From Acanthaster planci (taxonomy: Eukaryota; Echinodermata; Asteroidea; Valvatida; Acanthasteridae): a stretch of 42,555 bases of DNA. Location: the NCBI RefSeq assembly GCF_001949145.1, contig NW_019091370.1:581173-623727 (forward strand), written 5' to 3'. Positions 22,301 through 42,555 of this stretch are shown here, piece by piece (positions within the stretch are counted from its first letter, which is position 1; each line of letters starts with the position of its first letter). Position numbers and translations under genes: made by a program. A model generated the notes under the pieces. It searched no databases and was not told the origin of the DNA. It saw only the letters and a program-made list of their open reading frames with translations.

Positions 22301-24329
22301 TGTCTTGAGCCTGTGCCCTTCCCTGTGTCAGCTGCAGTTCTTGAGTCAATCGCACAAAGGTTAGAATGAAACAGCCATCCTTAACAAACCTGTCCAAACA
22401 GTTGTTCATCTGACCAATGTTGCTGTGCAGAAGACAGCACCAGACTACGACCCAGAGAAAGGTTGCAAGTGGTCTATGCAGCAATTCAGGCAGTACTTGA
22501 CTGCCAAGCATGGCATTCAAGATGTAAGTATCTTTGGCATTTTCGTCTGTAACATGCAATGATCAGTGGAATTATAGCATGTAAACACTGGTCCTTCTTC
22601 AGGAAATTTAATGAATACTAACTTTCTTGACCATAGACTTATAAGTCATCTTCCCTCTTTTGTCTCCTTGAAAGATTATTCTCAGCAAATTTTGTGTCGC
22701 AGAATTCTTTGTCAAGGCTCCAGAGAGCAGATTTACTCTTAAGTCTATCCAGATTTTTTCTTTTATCTGTTTCTCACAACTTTAAACTTCAGTGCAGTTT
22801 TGCAACATATAAACTGGAGTTTTAAATGTCTGTAAGAAACTGAACTTGGGACTCAGGAAAACAGGATTTATTGTCAGAAAAAAAACAAATATCACTGCTG
22901 CATGGTCCAGTAACGCTGACTTAAGAACAAAGTTCTCATTAGAGAGGTGATTGTGCCGTTACAGATGGAGGAAATGTTCCGAAACATGAATGATATCTTC
23001 ATCAAGAGTCTACACAGCGTTCAGAAGATCATGATAAATGACAAGCATTGCTTTGAGCTGTATGGCTATGACATTCTGATTGGACAGGATCTCAAACCGT
23101 GAGTTCATTCTCAGATTCCAAAGTTTTCTGTCAGTAAAATAATAATGATTATTGATAATCCAAGAATTGTTTTGAAAACTTTCTTAGTTTGAATACTGAG
23201 TGTGTCAGTCTTAAAATCTTAATTTGGAAATGTAATTTCAACTATTCTGTTAGAATCCTGATTGTGTATTTAAGATTCTTATTGGGAACTAATTTAGATC
23301 TTGTATAGAGTACATTGAATTTGATACTTAGACAGTGGCTTTTAACTTGTTTTTGCAAATACAAAGTAGAAAACTGAGAGTGCAAATGTTTTTTTTTAAT
23401 TGTCAGTTGGAGAGGAGGGATTGATGAAATCTGTGTGTAGTGTGATGATTGATTTTTGACAATATTCTGTGAAGTACATGATGCCTTTTCCTCTTGGCAG
23501 GTGGTTGATTGAAGTCAACGCTTCTCCATCCTTGACAGCCAGCAGTCAGGATGATTACAACCTCAAATTTGGCTTGCTGGAAGATATGCTGCATATCATT
23601 GACATGGAGAGCAGGTACTAGACTCAGCTAACTTATGGAGTGGTTGTATCCTGATACATGTAGCTAAAGAGCAGTTGCCTAGCTAGGATTGGGGTAGGAG
23701 GCCAACGCAGTGCTCATAAAGGCTTTTTAGCTGAAGTTACATCCGAGGGCAACTCTCTGTCTAAGGGCTATGAACAGACACTTAGCAATTACCACAGGTC
23801 TGTTGCTTTGGAATCCACAATGATACTGTCTGTCGCTATGGCAACTGGGGAGCTTCTCACAATGGCTTAATGTCAAAGCCGCATCAGTCAGCAGTCCAGT
23901 GCATGACATGAGGCTGACACATCAACAAAGATACTGATTTTAAATGCAATTCTTGTTTTAAATTTCTCCTCACTACAGAATGACTGGCAAGGAGAAAAGA
24001 ATTGGTGGATTTGATCTGATGTGGGATGACGGTCCAGTCATGGCGGAGGAAGGCGGAGTTGACTGCATCAGTCCTCCCTCCTACTCAACCAACACATTCC
24101 TTGGTGAGAAAAAAAGCCATATTGATACCTTTTTCTTTATTCTGCGAACATCGAGAACCAGTTTAGAGTTGTCAAATCGGAGTTTTTGTTCACATTGGTG
24201 CTAATTGTAGCATATATCCTTGCAGTAAAATTACTAATTTCTTGTTCTGTTTTCACAGGATGCCACAATGACAGAAAGACTCAACTGAGACAACTCTTCA
24301 AACACTTGACAGCAACCAAGAAAACGTGA
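16368..24329 (+). CDS. TTLL9: Tubulin polyglutamylase TTLL9 with duplicated alternative exon 4
   Basis: ATP-grasp ligase of the TTL family that adds glutamates to tubulin tails, chiefly in cilia and flagella. Exons: 16368-16385, 16972-17015, 17295-17378, 4a 19039-19150 or 4b 19813-19927, 20521-20640, 21007-21141, 21248-21388, 21997-22084, 22402-22523, 22965-23098, 23501-23614, 23979-24103, 24259-24329. With 4a the product is 435 aa (human TTLL9 about 439). Motifs: [16 protein letters not shown] (145-160), [16 protein letters not shown] (201-216), [17 protein letters not shown] (319-326) and [15 protein letters not shown] with Glu337/Asn339, the metal/ATP-binding pair. The first exon gives only MNKGGR; its start follows no other ATG in the promoter region and its phase fits, but an alternative 5' exon is possible. 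Intron 8 is U12-type. The strongest family match is TTLL9. Confidence 0.93.
17918..18284. mobile_element. Foldback element with tRNA-like core and flanking direct repeats
   Basis: A tRNA-like core (minus strand, about 18093-18020) has a perfect B box GGTTCGAGTCC and A box TGGTCGAGTGG, plus foldable D, anticodon, T and near-complete acceptor stems. It is bracketed by inverted arms of about 70 bp (about 17937-18008 and 18160-18234). Outside both arms lies the same 15-mer CACCTCTGCCAAGTA (17918-17932 and 18270-18284), which looks like a target-site duplication. It sits in TTLL9 intron 3, upstream of the duplicated exons. Confidence 0.6.
18020..18093 (-). repeat. tRNA-Ser-like sequence (SINE head or tRNA pseudogene)
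   Basis: The Ser/Leu-type D arm GTCGAGTGGTTAAGAC and the T arm TGGGTTCGAGTCCCA are intact. The anticodon stem CTGC/GCAG encloses an 8-nt loop rather than 7, and there is no long variable arm, so a functional tRNA is unlikely. Confidence 0.5.
19039..19150 (+). other. TTLL9: TTLL9 alternative exon 4a
   Basis: This 112-nt exon starts in phase 2 and ends in phase 0. It completes a Glu codon with the GA at the end of exon 3. It keeps the family pattern WADVGW and ends in [11 protein letters not shown]. The donor GTTAGA is weak, which favours regulated use. It is the ancestral-looking copy, since human TTLL9 has DV-x-W at the same place. Confidence 0.85.
19813..19927 (+). other. TTLL9: TTLL9 alternative exon 4b (tandem duplicate of 4a)
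   Basis: This 115-nt exon has the same phases as 4a and 28 of 36 aligned residues identical. Differences cluster at WADRVW (for WADVGW) and YFDTCYMED (for YFDHFYMQE); the end [11 protein letters not shown] is unchanged. The donor GTAAGG is strong. There are no stops or indels that break the frame, so it is not an obvious decayed copy. Confidence 0.85.
22085..22401 (+). other. TTLL9: U12-type (minor spliceosome) intron in TTLL9
   Basis: The donor is GTATCCTTT (22085-22093), an exact match to the U12 5' splice-site consensus RTATCCTTT. A TCCTTAAC element (22378-22385) matches the U12 branch site, with the branch A about 17 nt before the acceptor AG (22400-22401), the spacing typical of this class. 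There is no long polypyrimidine tract. The intron splits a codon in the DDT-FVHLTN stretch. Confidence 0.85.
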
Positions 24330-25530
24330 TGGAAGGGCCTCACTAAGCCGTTTTAAGTCGGTTCGTAAGCTGGAGTATTATTGAAATGGCCTACCTGTAG
24401 CCGATAACTTGACCTGCGTATAAGTTTGTGACTGCACAAAGATATGAGAGGTGCTTGGAGGAGATATAGACCAGGACCAAGTCTTAAACATTCTGAAAGA
24501 CAAGATTGAGTACACTCATTGCATTATCCAGATTGGGGTATTACAATATATATTAGTCTGGTTATCCTGATTGGAATGTTACAACACACAACAGTGGTCT
24601 TCCTCACCCTACTATCCCTAACGGGGTAGCACAAAAGAGATTAGGGTTTCCTTGTCAACTACACCACTTGGATATCAAAGTGCAGATTTATGGGTCTTAC
24701 TGTGCTAAACCAATTGGCCAGCATACTTTTTATTGCAATTAATCATGAACATGCATTAATTATATTTCTTCCCTGTAAACATGTCTCTTTCAGGACTGCA
24801 TAACCATGTTTGCATTGTTTCATCTGCTTGTCATTTTTGCTTACATTAATGCTGCAACAAAATATTTTGAAAGTCCTTTCCTTGTGAGTTCACTTTAACC
24901 CCTTCGCGCCGAGACGTGGCCAGAGCCGCCGTAAAAATTGAGCTCCTCAGCCTGCTTTTCAGCTATTATTCTCGGCCCACACTTGAGCGAACACGGTGAA
25001 AGAAGGCAGACCCTGGCTCTTGTATATATGGTGATTGGCCTTTGTATGTAGCCCAGAAATGAAAAGACCGAATTTGCACCATAATCACCAGCTCCACAAT
25101 AGTCCCCACTTTGAAAAGAGGCAACGGGAACGTGGAAGCGTGAGTAAAGCTGCATGCCGAGAATTTGTGGTTTGGCAGACGGCCTTCGTGGCCAAGCGAG
25201 GCTGGAATTCTTGGAGTCGGCTTTCGGAAAGAAATTCCCATCGTCAAGGGGTTAAGGAAGTCTGCTTGTGCCTAGAACTCTACGAATGAAATAGGTAAAA
25301 GTGGGATTTAGCATTTGAATTGAAGGTTGAGATAGACCAATTCATGAAAGAATGCTACAATATTCCAATGATTTTCTTGTCATTCTATTATCACATGAGG
25401 TGGTTGTATTGACATCGAAGCTGTTAAGGTTTTTATACAGTATCACTTTTATTCCGTCCTTGTCAATTCGTTTCTGAAAAGAGTTATTGCATATTTGTGG
25501 CAAGAATTTTGGGTGAAAAATGCAATAAAA
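24330..25530 (+). other. TTLL9 3' UTR
   Basis: This is the non-coding stretch from the TTLL9 stop to its best poly(A) signal, AATAAA at 25524-25529. It contains a TTAA-flanked inverted-repeat element at 24895-25255. The actual cleavage site is not visible from sequence. Confidence 0.5.
24895..25255. mobile_element. piggyBac-like MITE in the TTLL9 3' UTR
   Basis: The element begins TTAACCCCTT and ends AAGGGGTTAA, so the ends are inverted and each includes a TTAA, the piggyBac target site. It is about 360 bp and more GC-rich than its surroundings. It carries no transposase, as expected of a non-autonomous derivative. Only the outer 10 bp pair perfectly; weaker matches follow. Confidence 0.5.
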
Positions 25531-25571
25531 TGAAGCAAACCTGTTCTAGCTTGTCAGCTTTTCCTTTTATT
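25524..25571. promoter_or_regulatory. Convergent poly(A) signals of TTLL9 and PDRG1
   Basis: AATAAA on the plus strand (25524-25529) serves TTLL9. TTTATT at 25566-25571 is AATAAA on the minus strand and would serve PDRG1. They are 36 bp apart and point toward each other, so the mature 3' ends should overlap. A further plus-strand AATAAA lies at 25629-25634. Confidence 0.5.
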
Positions 25572-26183
25572 ACAAACAACCCTTTGTCATTTTCGCATTT
25601 TTTACATTTTCTACAGAAGTTACTTGGTAAATAAAAACTGCACTTCATCAAGCTTCATAAAACATGTTGGCTGTCACATGCATCGTTACTATTGCAATAC
25701 TATTGTACTTTTAAGACCAAACTGGTTGTCCAAGGGTTACGTAAGATTTGCTTGTATGCACAAGTTCAAAATGTGCCGGTCTATCAAAATTTAAAGTATA
25801 CTTTTTGAGTCCTGGCCAAAAAACCTGGCTCATGATTGACAATACACAAATTGTTTGTTCCTTATTCCCCTAAGCTCAGTCTTGAAATAGTCAGGAGACC
25901 CAGAATCCTGAGGAGTATCTTGGGGAGACGGACCCAAAGAAATGAGCAATCATCTCAGTGTCAAACATGAACATCCTCAAGGCATTCTAGAGGTAGTCAT
26001 TTCAAGAAGTGGCTGGTACCAATGACAACGTGGCATCAGACCATATGAATTCTTTCTGATGGCTCCAGGAACATGTCAAAGATGGATGATCAGAACGGCT
26101 GGTAAATGCAGCAAAACCAGGTCGTGGCACTGGAAGGCAACAGTCAAGTGTAAGCCTTTGATGAGTTTTGATTTGATAGCTTG
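25531..26183 (-). other. PDRG1 3' UTR
   Basis: Non-coding stretch between the PDRG1 stop and its likely poly(A) signal (minus-strand AATAAA at 25571-25566). I see no repeat or gene in it. Confidence 0.45.
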
Positions 26184-28105
26184 TCACCTCTTGACTGCTT
26201 TGATTTCCTCGCTGGACAACGCTGTTAGATCAAATCCTTTTGCTTTTTTCTGCCCTGTTATTAGAAGAAAAAGGTCAAAAGAACAACAACTATACCAAAT
26301 GTCACTCTTTGGCTCGGTCATTTGTGAAAGAAGTTCAAACGGCAGATTGTTTGACTAGTTTGACTACCATGTCATGTGATTTGCTGGTCCAACTTCATTG
26401 GATCAGCTTGAAATTAAACCAAAGAACAAACAGGTAAAGACCCACGGACACTGAACAGCAACAGAATCAAAGAATACCACAAATACAACCATTCTTATTT
26501 GGAGGATTAGAATATGGTGAACTGTAGGGGCCTTGTAAAATGATTACTAGAAGTAATCTCACCTTCTAGATCTCTGAGCTTTGCCACCTTGGGTCTGAGC
26601 TCCTTGTGAAGTCGATCAATTTCTTCATCCAATTTCTTCTGATCTGTTGAAAGACATTTTACAACTTCTGTTATTTATACAACCCTGATGTTATTTACAG
26701 GGATTGATTATTCCTTAAACAATGGAAAATCCTTTCTTTATTTAGTATCAATCTTGATCCTGGATTGAAAGAAGTTACCATTGCAACAAGTCCTGCCTCG
26801 GGACACAAGAAATGAGCGATAGGGTTCAAAGTTCAACACCACTTCAGGAAAACAACTGCAACCACTCACTTAAATGCATTGCAATGCTCTACAAATCTTA
26901 ACAAGCTGAACAATACTGAACTCTGATGCAATAAACATCTTTCACAAATTTGTCAAAGCAACAAAACTAAAACTTCATGGGTGTCTGAGAATGGATTGTT
27001 TGAGAACCATGTAAGGGGTAGTAGATTTTTTACCTTGCTCTACCATGGCCTGTGCAGAAGGTCCAGGAACTTTGATGAACATGTTACCAAAGCAAATCCA
27101 AGACTTGGCTACAATAGATCAAAAACAATTAAACAAACACAAGGTGTTTAAAAACAAAAGAAATGAAGAATGCATACAAACTGTATACAAGGTTAGAAGA
27201 CTCACGAAGCACTAAAATTAGAATTAAAAAAGTACAAATACAAAATTCAACAAGTATTGAACTGCCACACCAGGACTGAATACAACAAATGTCATTTTCA
27301 AGAGTTTCTTTTTTTGGGGGGGGGTGGGAAAGTAGTTTATCAAGTTGATGACTTACATTCCCCAGTTCTGCTTTGTTGATTTTGCTTCATGAGGCACCTC
27401 AGGCCTTCACGATTACCATTACGTGTGCGATCCAGGTCAACTATCTGAAAAAATGAAAGCATAAATTTATACACATGATGAAACGAGAACGTCCAGTTAT
27501 ATGTCACAAGACTTTACGTTCAGGTTATTAACAGTTTCATATCTAGAGGGCACCGTTGGTAGAGAGCCAGGGGACATGGCTACGTTTTTGGAACTGAGAG
27601 CACAGAGAAATTGCAGAATATCCAACCATTCCAGAAGAGAAATTTGGAATCATGGTTATGCGTGGGGGGAAGGTGAAAATCCCCATGAGAACAGTTTGAC
27701 CTCATAGCCAGCTTCGAGGTTAATCATTTTTTTGGGGGGGGGGAAATTTTGCGGTTGAGCAGAAAATTTAACAAATGTTACTAGGCCTATCTCCTTCGTG
27801 GGAGGGATTTTTCACAGGTTAAAAGATGGGACAGTCATTTTTAGAAAATAAATCCATCTCCCCTGGACCAAAGACCTGGATATGCCACTGGCACGACTGG
27901 TTTACCACGTTCATCATGTTCATGACGTTTATCAAGTAGGCCTAGCCTAAACCGAAATGAAATTGGCTCAATGTAGGGTAGCCTATGCCATCGATCCAAT
28001 AGCTGAAAATAATAATAACACCTGTTGTTTATCTGCAAGAACCTCTTCAGCCACCTGTTCGAGTTCTCCTAAATGCTTGAGGATGAACTGAGTGTCCCTC
28101 GACAT
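26184..28105 (-). CDS. PDRG1: p53 and DNA damage-regulated protein 1 (prefoldin-like)
   Basis: Small prefoldin-beta-like subunit of the R2TP/prefoldin-like (PAQosome) co-chaperone, which helps assemble RNA polymerases and PIKK kinases. Exons in transcript order: 28105-28022, 27444-27357, 27108-27034, 26643-26563, 26254-26184; 132 aa (human 133). Hallmarks: AEEVLADKQQIVDLDRTRN and NREGLRCLMK in the first helix, CFGNMFIKVP in the hairpin, and DQKKLDEEIDRLHKELRPKV in the second helix, which together make the antiparallel coiled coil. The C-terminal stretch (KGFDLTALSSEEIKAVK) is the conserved PDRG1 tail. All phases join. It lies tail-to-tail with TTLL9 and head-to-head with SUPT16H. The 3' UTR runs from 26183 toward about 25550. 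Confidence 0.95.
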
Positions 28106-28387
28106 TTTGTGGAGAAAAAACCTCACGGAAAAGGACAATACACCAACAAAAATGTGGAACAATCCCTACGCCGCACCGGGCAGTACCGCAGCTAGCTAGC
28201 TAGCCCTGATGAGACCAATGCAGCATTTGACCACTGGAGGGCGCTGTTGATATCTCCCGCAAATTTTATCTCCCGCCATATTCGTCACGCAGTGTGCTTT
28301 GCACGAAGACACGACATTTTTTGTCGTGGTTTTTCATCTACAGCGAACTTGTTTGTGAAATCAGAAAATCTCTTTGGTGCAAGCAAC
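28106..28387. promoter_or_regulatory. Bidirectional promoter of PDRG1 (-) and SUPT16H (+)
   Basis: Only 282 bp separate the two ATGs. There is no TATA box. Visible elements: a run of GCTA units (about 28190-28203), a CTCF-like motif CCACTGGAGGGCGC (28231-28244), and two copies of TCTCCCGC (28253-28260 and 28269-28276), each one base off an E2F half site. The second runs into GCCAT, a YY1-like core. Confidence 0.6.
28231..28244 (+). promoter_or_regulatory. CTCF-like motif in the PDRG1/SUPT16H promoter
   Basis: CCACTGGAGGGCGC matches the CTCF core CCASYAGRKGGCRS at 13 of 14 positions. The core motif is known to be conserved among bilaterians. Binding is inference. Confidence 0.4.
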
Positions 28388-38291
<9,904 letters not shown>

Positions 38292-41200
38292 AAGACCAGC
38301 TGTTTGCCGGATAGTCACACCGCCGGATAGAGGGCGCTGCACAGATGCCTACCATGCAACATCTGTACATATTGCTAGTTTGGCCCTTTTAGATGTAGAA
38401 GTGGGTACGTCTGATGGGTCTTCAACATATTGGAATCCCAAGTAATGTTGACTTTTGTACAAACAAAAGGGATTCACCAGTGTACACTTGTGGAATTTGT
38501 ACATTCGATTTTTCCGTCAGTGAAAGGGGGATATCTGAGTTATGAAAGATGAAAATTGAAGTTGCTTTGAGCTGTGACATTTATTGAATCATTCATCCGA
38601 CCCACCAATGTCAGTGGTTTAACTAAAAATTCTACCTAAGAGGGAAAGGTTTTTCATTGGTAAGTATCGTCAAGCCTAGGCTTGAGATCAAGTCGGTAAT
38701 TGGCAGGGTGTAGTCCACCTTCCTCGTGATACGTAACGTGTGCATAACGTGTTTGCAGTTTTAATAATGCGGGAACAGTCATTGCAACCTCGTTCCCCAA
38801 TATGCGTGTTCGGTGGTGCCCAATTACCGACATAAACAATTCGCAAGCCCATTTGTGTACAACATATGGGGCCTGCTACCAAAATTGGGCGGTGCACCTT
38901 GACTGGCTAAGAATCTCGATTATATGAATATTTATTTTAGGGGTAGTTTGATTGGTTGGTTGAATGCTTATTAGCAACAACCACAGTCTCGTTCATTGAA
39001 GTGGGTGTTTACATTATTCTAAAAAGATGGTTAACCATAAAAGCATCCTTGTTTTAAAACCAAAAACAGATATTTAATAGATTTTTTCTTGAATGGAGTA
39101 TAGTTTGTCTTTAGGCGTCATATTAAACACCACGGGTCATTTGGTAAACACCTCAAAGAAGCAGCGATGTGTTGTGTTGTGCACTGCACCAACTGTCCCT
39201 CACAGGAATATCAGATTGCAATTTTGTGCTGCCCAACAACTGTGCTTCACTGTTTCATGTGCATCATTGTGCAGTAAACTAAATGCAGTGAAGAGGACTG
39301 CACAAAAGACCCTGGGTCATTTGTGCTGGCAACTAACTGTACACACTGAACCTGTACATATTTGGGTTCCATATAGAAAACATTCAAGAGAGCGACTGTG
39401 GGCATTTGTGCATATTTGTGCTGTTAAACTAAAGGAGAGTTAAGGCAAGATTTGAAAGAAACTGGCACTAATCAAATGTAGACATCCCTATATATAAAAT
39501 GGATGAGTCTGTTATGAAGCGTGAGCTACTACTGGTGCTCTCCATGGAAACATGAATATGCAGTGCAGTTGTTGCATACATGAATATCCATCCCGAGTCG
39601 GGTTGATCAAGTCATTAGGCAGGCCCCGAATCAGCACGGTACGCTATATTATGGGCAACACTGAACAGGCTCAACACTGTAATTGTAAAAGGATGCAGCA
39701 TGGTGGCTTATATTGTGGATGACAAAAAGCAGCCAGGTTTTGTGGGATTGAGGAAGGTTGAACACAGCCCGTTATCTTACATGGGGATTCAAGGTCCTTG
39801 AAAATGGAAGAACAGAGAATGTGCCATCGGTTTATTTCGCAGTGAGAGACATTGGAGGATTTAGAAATGTTCTTGAAAGGGTTGTTGAAAAGACAAGGTG
39901 AAATAAAAGTCACTTTAGCGAAAGAGATTCCTTTGCATCCAGGTGAAGTTTAAATCTGCCAAGTGTCGAGATGCTGTTAGAGCCAGACTTAATGAATCAG
40001 TCACTTTGTGTGTTGGAAACTTTCTGTTTGCTTTCTCTGAAACTAGATTTGGGGGGGTACAATTTTTTCTGAAGCCACTGCTGAAACTGCTTTCCATTAA
40101 GATCCTGATTAGGAGTTCTGCTTTTTTGAATTTCCTCTTTGGGGGGGGGGAGGAACTTGTGTATTTCCTTTTTTGTGCAAAGCACCACACATTTTTGTGA
40201 GGAAATACATGAATGGTGTTGTCTGGTAGTTTAAAACATTTCTCCACAACTGGCAAATTTGTAAAACCTTGTCATAATTCATACTCGTCGTGTTCTTGAA
40301 TTCTGAAGATTTTGGAACCACAAATGTGAACTGTCAGAAAAAAATGTACATTTTTGTAAAAAAAAAAAGGCTTTTGTAAAGATAAATTTTGTGTGAGTAA
40401 AGTTACAAACAAACTTACTAATCCAAGTGAACTTTTTTGTTAGAAGGGAAGGTATTTTGACTTCAGTTCGAGTATATTTGAAGTGGTTTAAACAAAAATG
40501 AAAGATTAGTGCTCTGTCTGAGTGCTTAATTAATGACCTGGTATTGGTGTTTCTAAGCCTACAGAGTTAACTTGGAGAGCAGATTTCACGGGGCTGCCGA
40601 GTCCTACGGTAGCCCAATTTTCAGAAGTATTAAAAAAGAGAGTATCAGGATCAGGTCCTGCATTTCTAAAACGTAAAGCGCTTTCCATTGGCTACTGACT
40701 TGCCTTTCTCTAATGATTTCTTACATTTTTAACAAAAGCTAAAACCTTCCCATGACATTTCTCTGTCAGAAGTTTACATGTGTATATTTTGAAGTAAATT
40801 GAACCACTTTAAACAGTTTTCTTAACCTTGATTGAACCTGTTCTTCATTTACACCCTTTTTGTGATGTAGATGAAACCTGTATCATAACCATTTATTTAC
40901 AGTTACCAACTTCTAGTTAGAAAATGCTTTCCAGAAACACTGTAGCCCATTACATTTTTTATCGTAGCCAACAGAAGAAATGAAACACATTTTGAAATAG
41001 GAAATGACTCTTTGGAAGAAGAAAAATAAGCTCATCTGGTAACTATGGAATCTGAGCTTCACGTCATGAGCAGTTATTGGTGCACAGTTGTTTATCTTCA
41101 AGATTTGTTCATATTCAACATATTTGATAATTGATATGTAATTATGTTTTCAAAACATTTTCTTTAGTTGTGAATTTAGTGGGACTGTCTGTCCATTGTA

Positions 41201-42235
41201 AACAATAAATGTGGATAATTTCTGTAACAAAAGCCAAATTATGTTGGAAAAAATGATTGCTTCTGGAATGGAATTTGCAGTTTACAAGAATTCAAATTTG
41301 AAGTACACATATATACACATTGTCTTTTCTTGGGCGGATATTTAAGGGTAGCTTTGATACAACCTCAGGACATTATCTTTAGTTTACAAAACTGTTATTA
41401 ATTTTCAAATTGTTTTCATGGTATACTGAAAAAGAACACCGTAAACAGAAAGAGTTCATTTGGAAAAAAAACTAAGGGTAAGAAATCAAAAAAAAAGTAA
41501 AAAAATGGACAAACTTGCATCTGAGCAACATCTTTAAAAACTTTTATTCTCCCGAGCTCAACAAGGAAGAGGACAAAATCTCCCCAAATCTTAGAACATT
41601 CACAGGAAAGGGTGCAACTTTCAGGTACAATAAATAAACCCACAATCCCTTATTATTTTAAAGATTAATTGAACCCAGTCATTTGTGACTCACAATGATA
41701 AACATCAATCCCAGTTCAAACATACCACAAATGTCGAGGTGCATAGTCAGGAATGCAGCAGTAATACCCCCCATCCCACTCAATCACAGAGAGTTCATTT
41801 TTTTAAACAAAGAAACGGAAACTTGAAACTCTACAGTAAATCTATCAAAATGCTACACAAAATAAATAGAAAAACCACAAAAAAAGTCCTGTTTACTCAC
41901 AATATACATCCAATCCTCGTTAACTCACAAATCAAACTCATTAACTTGAACTTCAGCATGGTCAGATAACTACAAAAAACAAAATCTTTGTTCCTTGCTT
42001 CCACTTTACACTTTGTACTGCCATAAAATTCAATGGACATTGTTATTTCTTAGGTAAAATCGATGTGTTGGACCCTCTCTTTTAGTTTAGCTGTATTGCA
42101 CATCATTTCAAGTATCCATTATGTTTTTACTGTGATCACTTTCCCGAAGTGTTTCGACCATATTGTTTTTTGGCCTTAATTTGCAGCTAAGTTTTTATTT
42201 GGATTATTGCCAACAATCACTGGGGCATCTTGAAA
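38292..42235 (+). other. SUPT16H 3' UTR and gene-free flank
   Basis: No exon or known protein could be supported here on either strand. Candidate poly(A) signals after SUPT16H are ATTAAA (39122-39127), AATAAA (39902-39907) and AATAAA (41204-41209); which one is used is not clear. Homopolymer G runs occur at about 40051 and 40140. A minus-strand AATAAA lies at about 41541-41546, which could belong to a gene beyond the right edge. A small TIR-like element sits at 38692-38831. Confidence 0.4.
38692..38831. repeat. Short inverted-repeat element downstream of SUPT16H
   Basis: GTCGGTAATTGGCA at 38692 is mirrored by TGCCCAATTACCGAC ending at 38831 (one extra base). The 140 bp between is GC-richer than its flanks. 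MITE-like, family unknown. Confidence 0.45.
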
Positions 42236-42555
42236 AATAGTACTAATGTACTTGTGCTAATACTAGTACTAATGTAATAATACTAATACATGTACTAGTA
42301 CTAATGTAATAGTACTAATACTAATACATGTACTAATACTAGTACTAATGTAATAGTACTAATACATGTACTAGTACTAAATGTAATAGTACTAATACAT
42401 GTACTGGTACTAATACTAAATGTAATGGTACTAATACATGTACTAGTACTAATACTAAATGTACTTGTACTAATACATGTACTAATACTAGTACTAATGT
42501 AATAGTACTAATACATGTACTAGTACTAATACTAAATGTACTTGTACTAATACAT
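42236..42555 (+). repeat. ACTAAT/ACATGT/ACTAGT satellite-like repeat, runs off the window
   Basis: More than 300 bp is built from TACTAATAC, ACATGTACTAGT and AATGTAATAG blocks in varying order, with many short palindromes (ACATGT, ACTAGT). The right end is cut by the window. Confidence 0.85.

Noticed and set aside
39093-39443. Open reading frame of 116 codons downstream of SUPT16H
   Set aside because: No recognisable domain, no splice context, composition like its surroundings; such lengths arise by chance.

Overview
This is nuclear DNA from an animal. It carries five conserved intron-rich genes with GT-AG introns, codon phases that join cleanly from exon to exon, and AT-rich non-coding DNA full of short inverted-repeat elements. 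Protein lengths and sequences sit close to vertebrate orthologues. Introns are mostly 0.1-1 kb, up to 2.3 kb. I read this as an invertebrate deuterostome, perhaps an echinoderm or hemichordate; that placement is inference and of low confidence.

Layout: (1) 266-12005, minus strand: ATP2C1/SPCA-type Golgi Ca2+/Mn2+ P-type ATPase, 15 exons, 3' end beyond the left edge. (2) 12006-12394: head-to-head promoter with a perfect E2F site and an E-box. (3) 12395-15347, plus: ORC6, 7 exons, 256 aa. (4) 16368-24329, plus: TTLL9-type tubulin glutamylase, 13 coding positions, 435 aa. Position 4 exists in two alternative copies, and one intron is U12-type. (5) 26184-28105, minus: PDRG1, 5 exons, 132 aa, tail-to-tail with TTLL9. 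(6) 28106-28387: second head-to-head promoter. (7) 28388-38291, plus: SUPT16H (FACT subunit SPT16), 24 exons, 1041 aa. (8) 38292-42555: no recognised gene; it ends in an ACTAAT/ACATGT/ACTAGT repeat that runs off the window.

The most interesting signal is in TTLL9. Two tandem homologous exons (19039-19150 and 19813-19927) have the same splice phases. Including both, or skipping both, brings a stop codon into frame within two codons, which is the signature of mutually exclusive exons. Secondary signals are the U12 intron in the same gene; a dense set of foldback/MITE-like elements in ATP2C1 introns; a tRNA-like sequence inside a foldback flanked by 15-bp direct repeats; CTCF-like motifs at each promoter region; and convergent poly(A) signals only 36 bp apart. 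The genes are mostly housekeeping (Golgi ion transport, replication origin licensing, chaperone assembly, chromatin transcription) plus one ciliary tubulin-modifying enzyme. I see no shared pathway beyond shared promoters.
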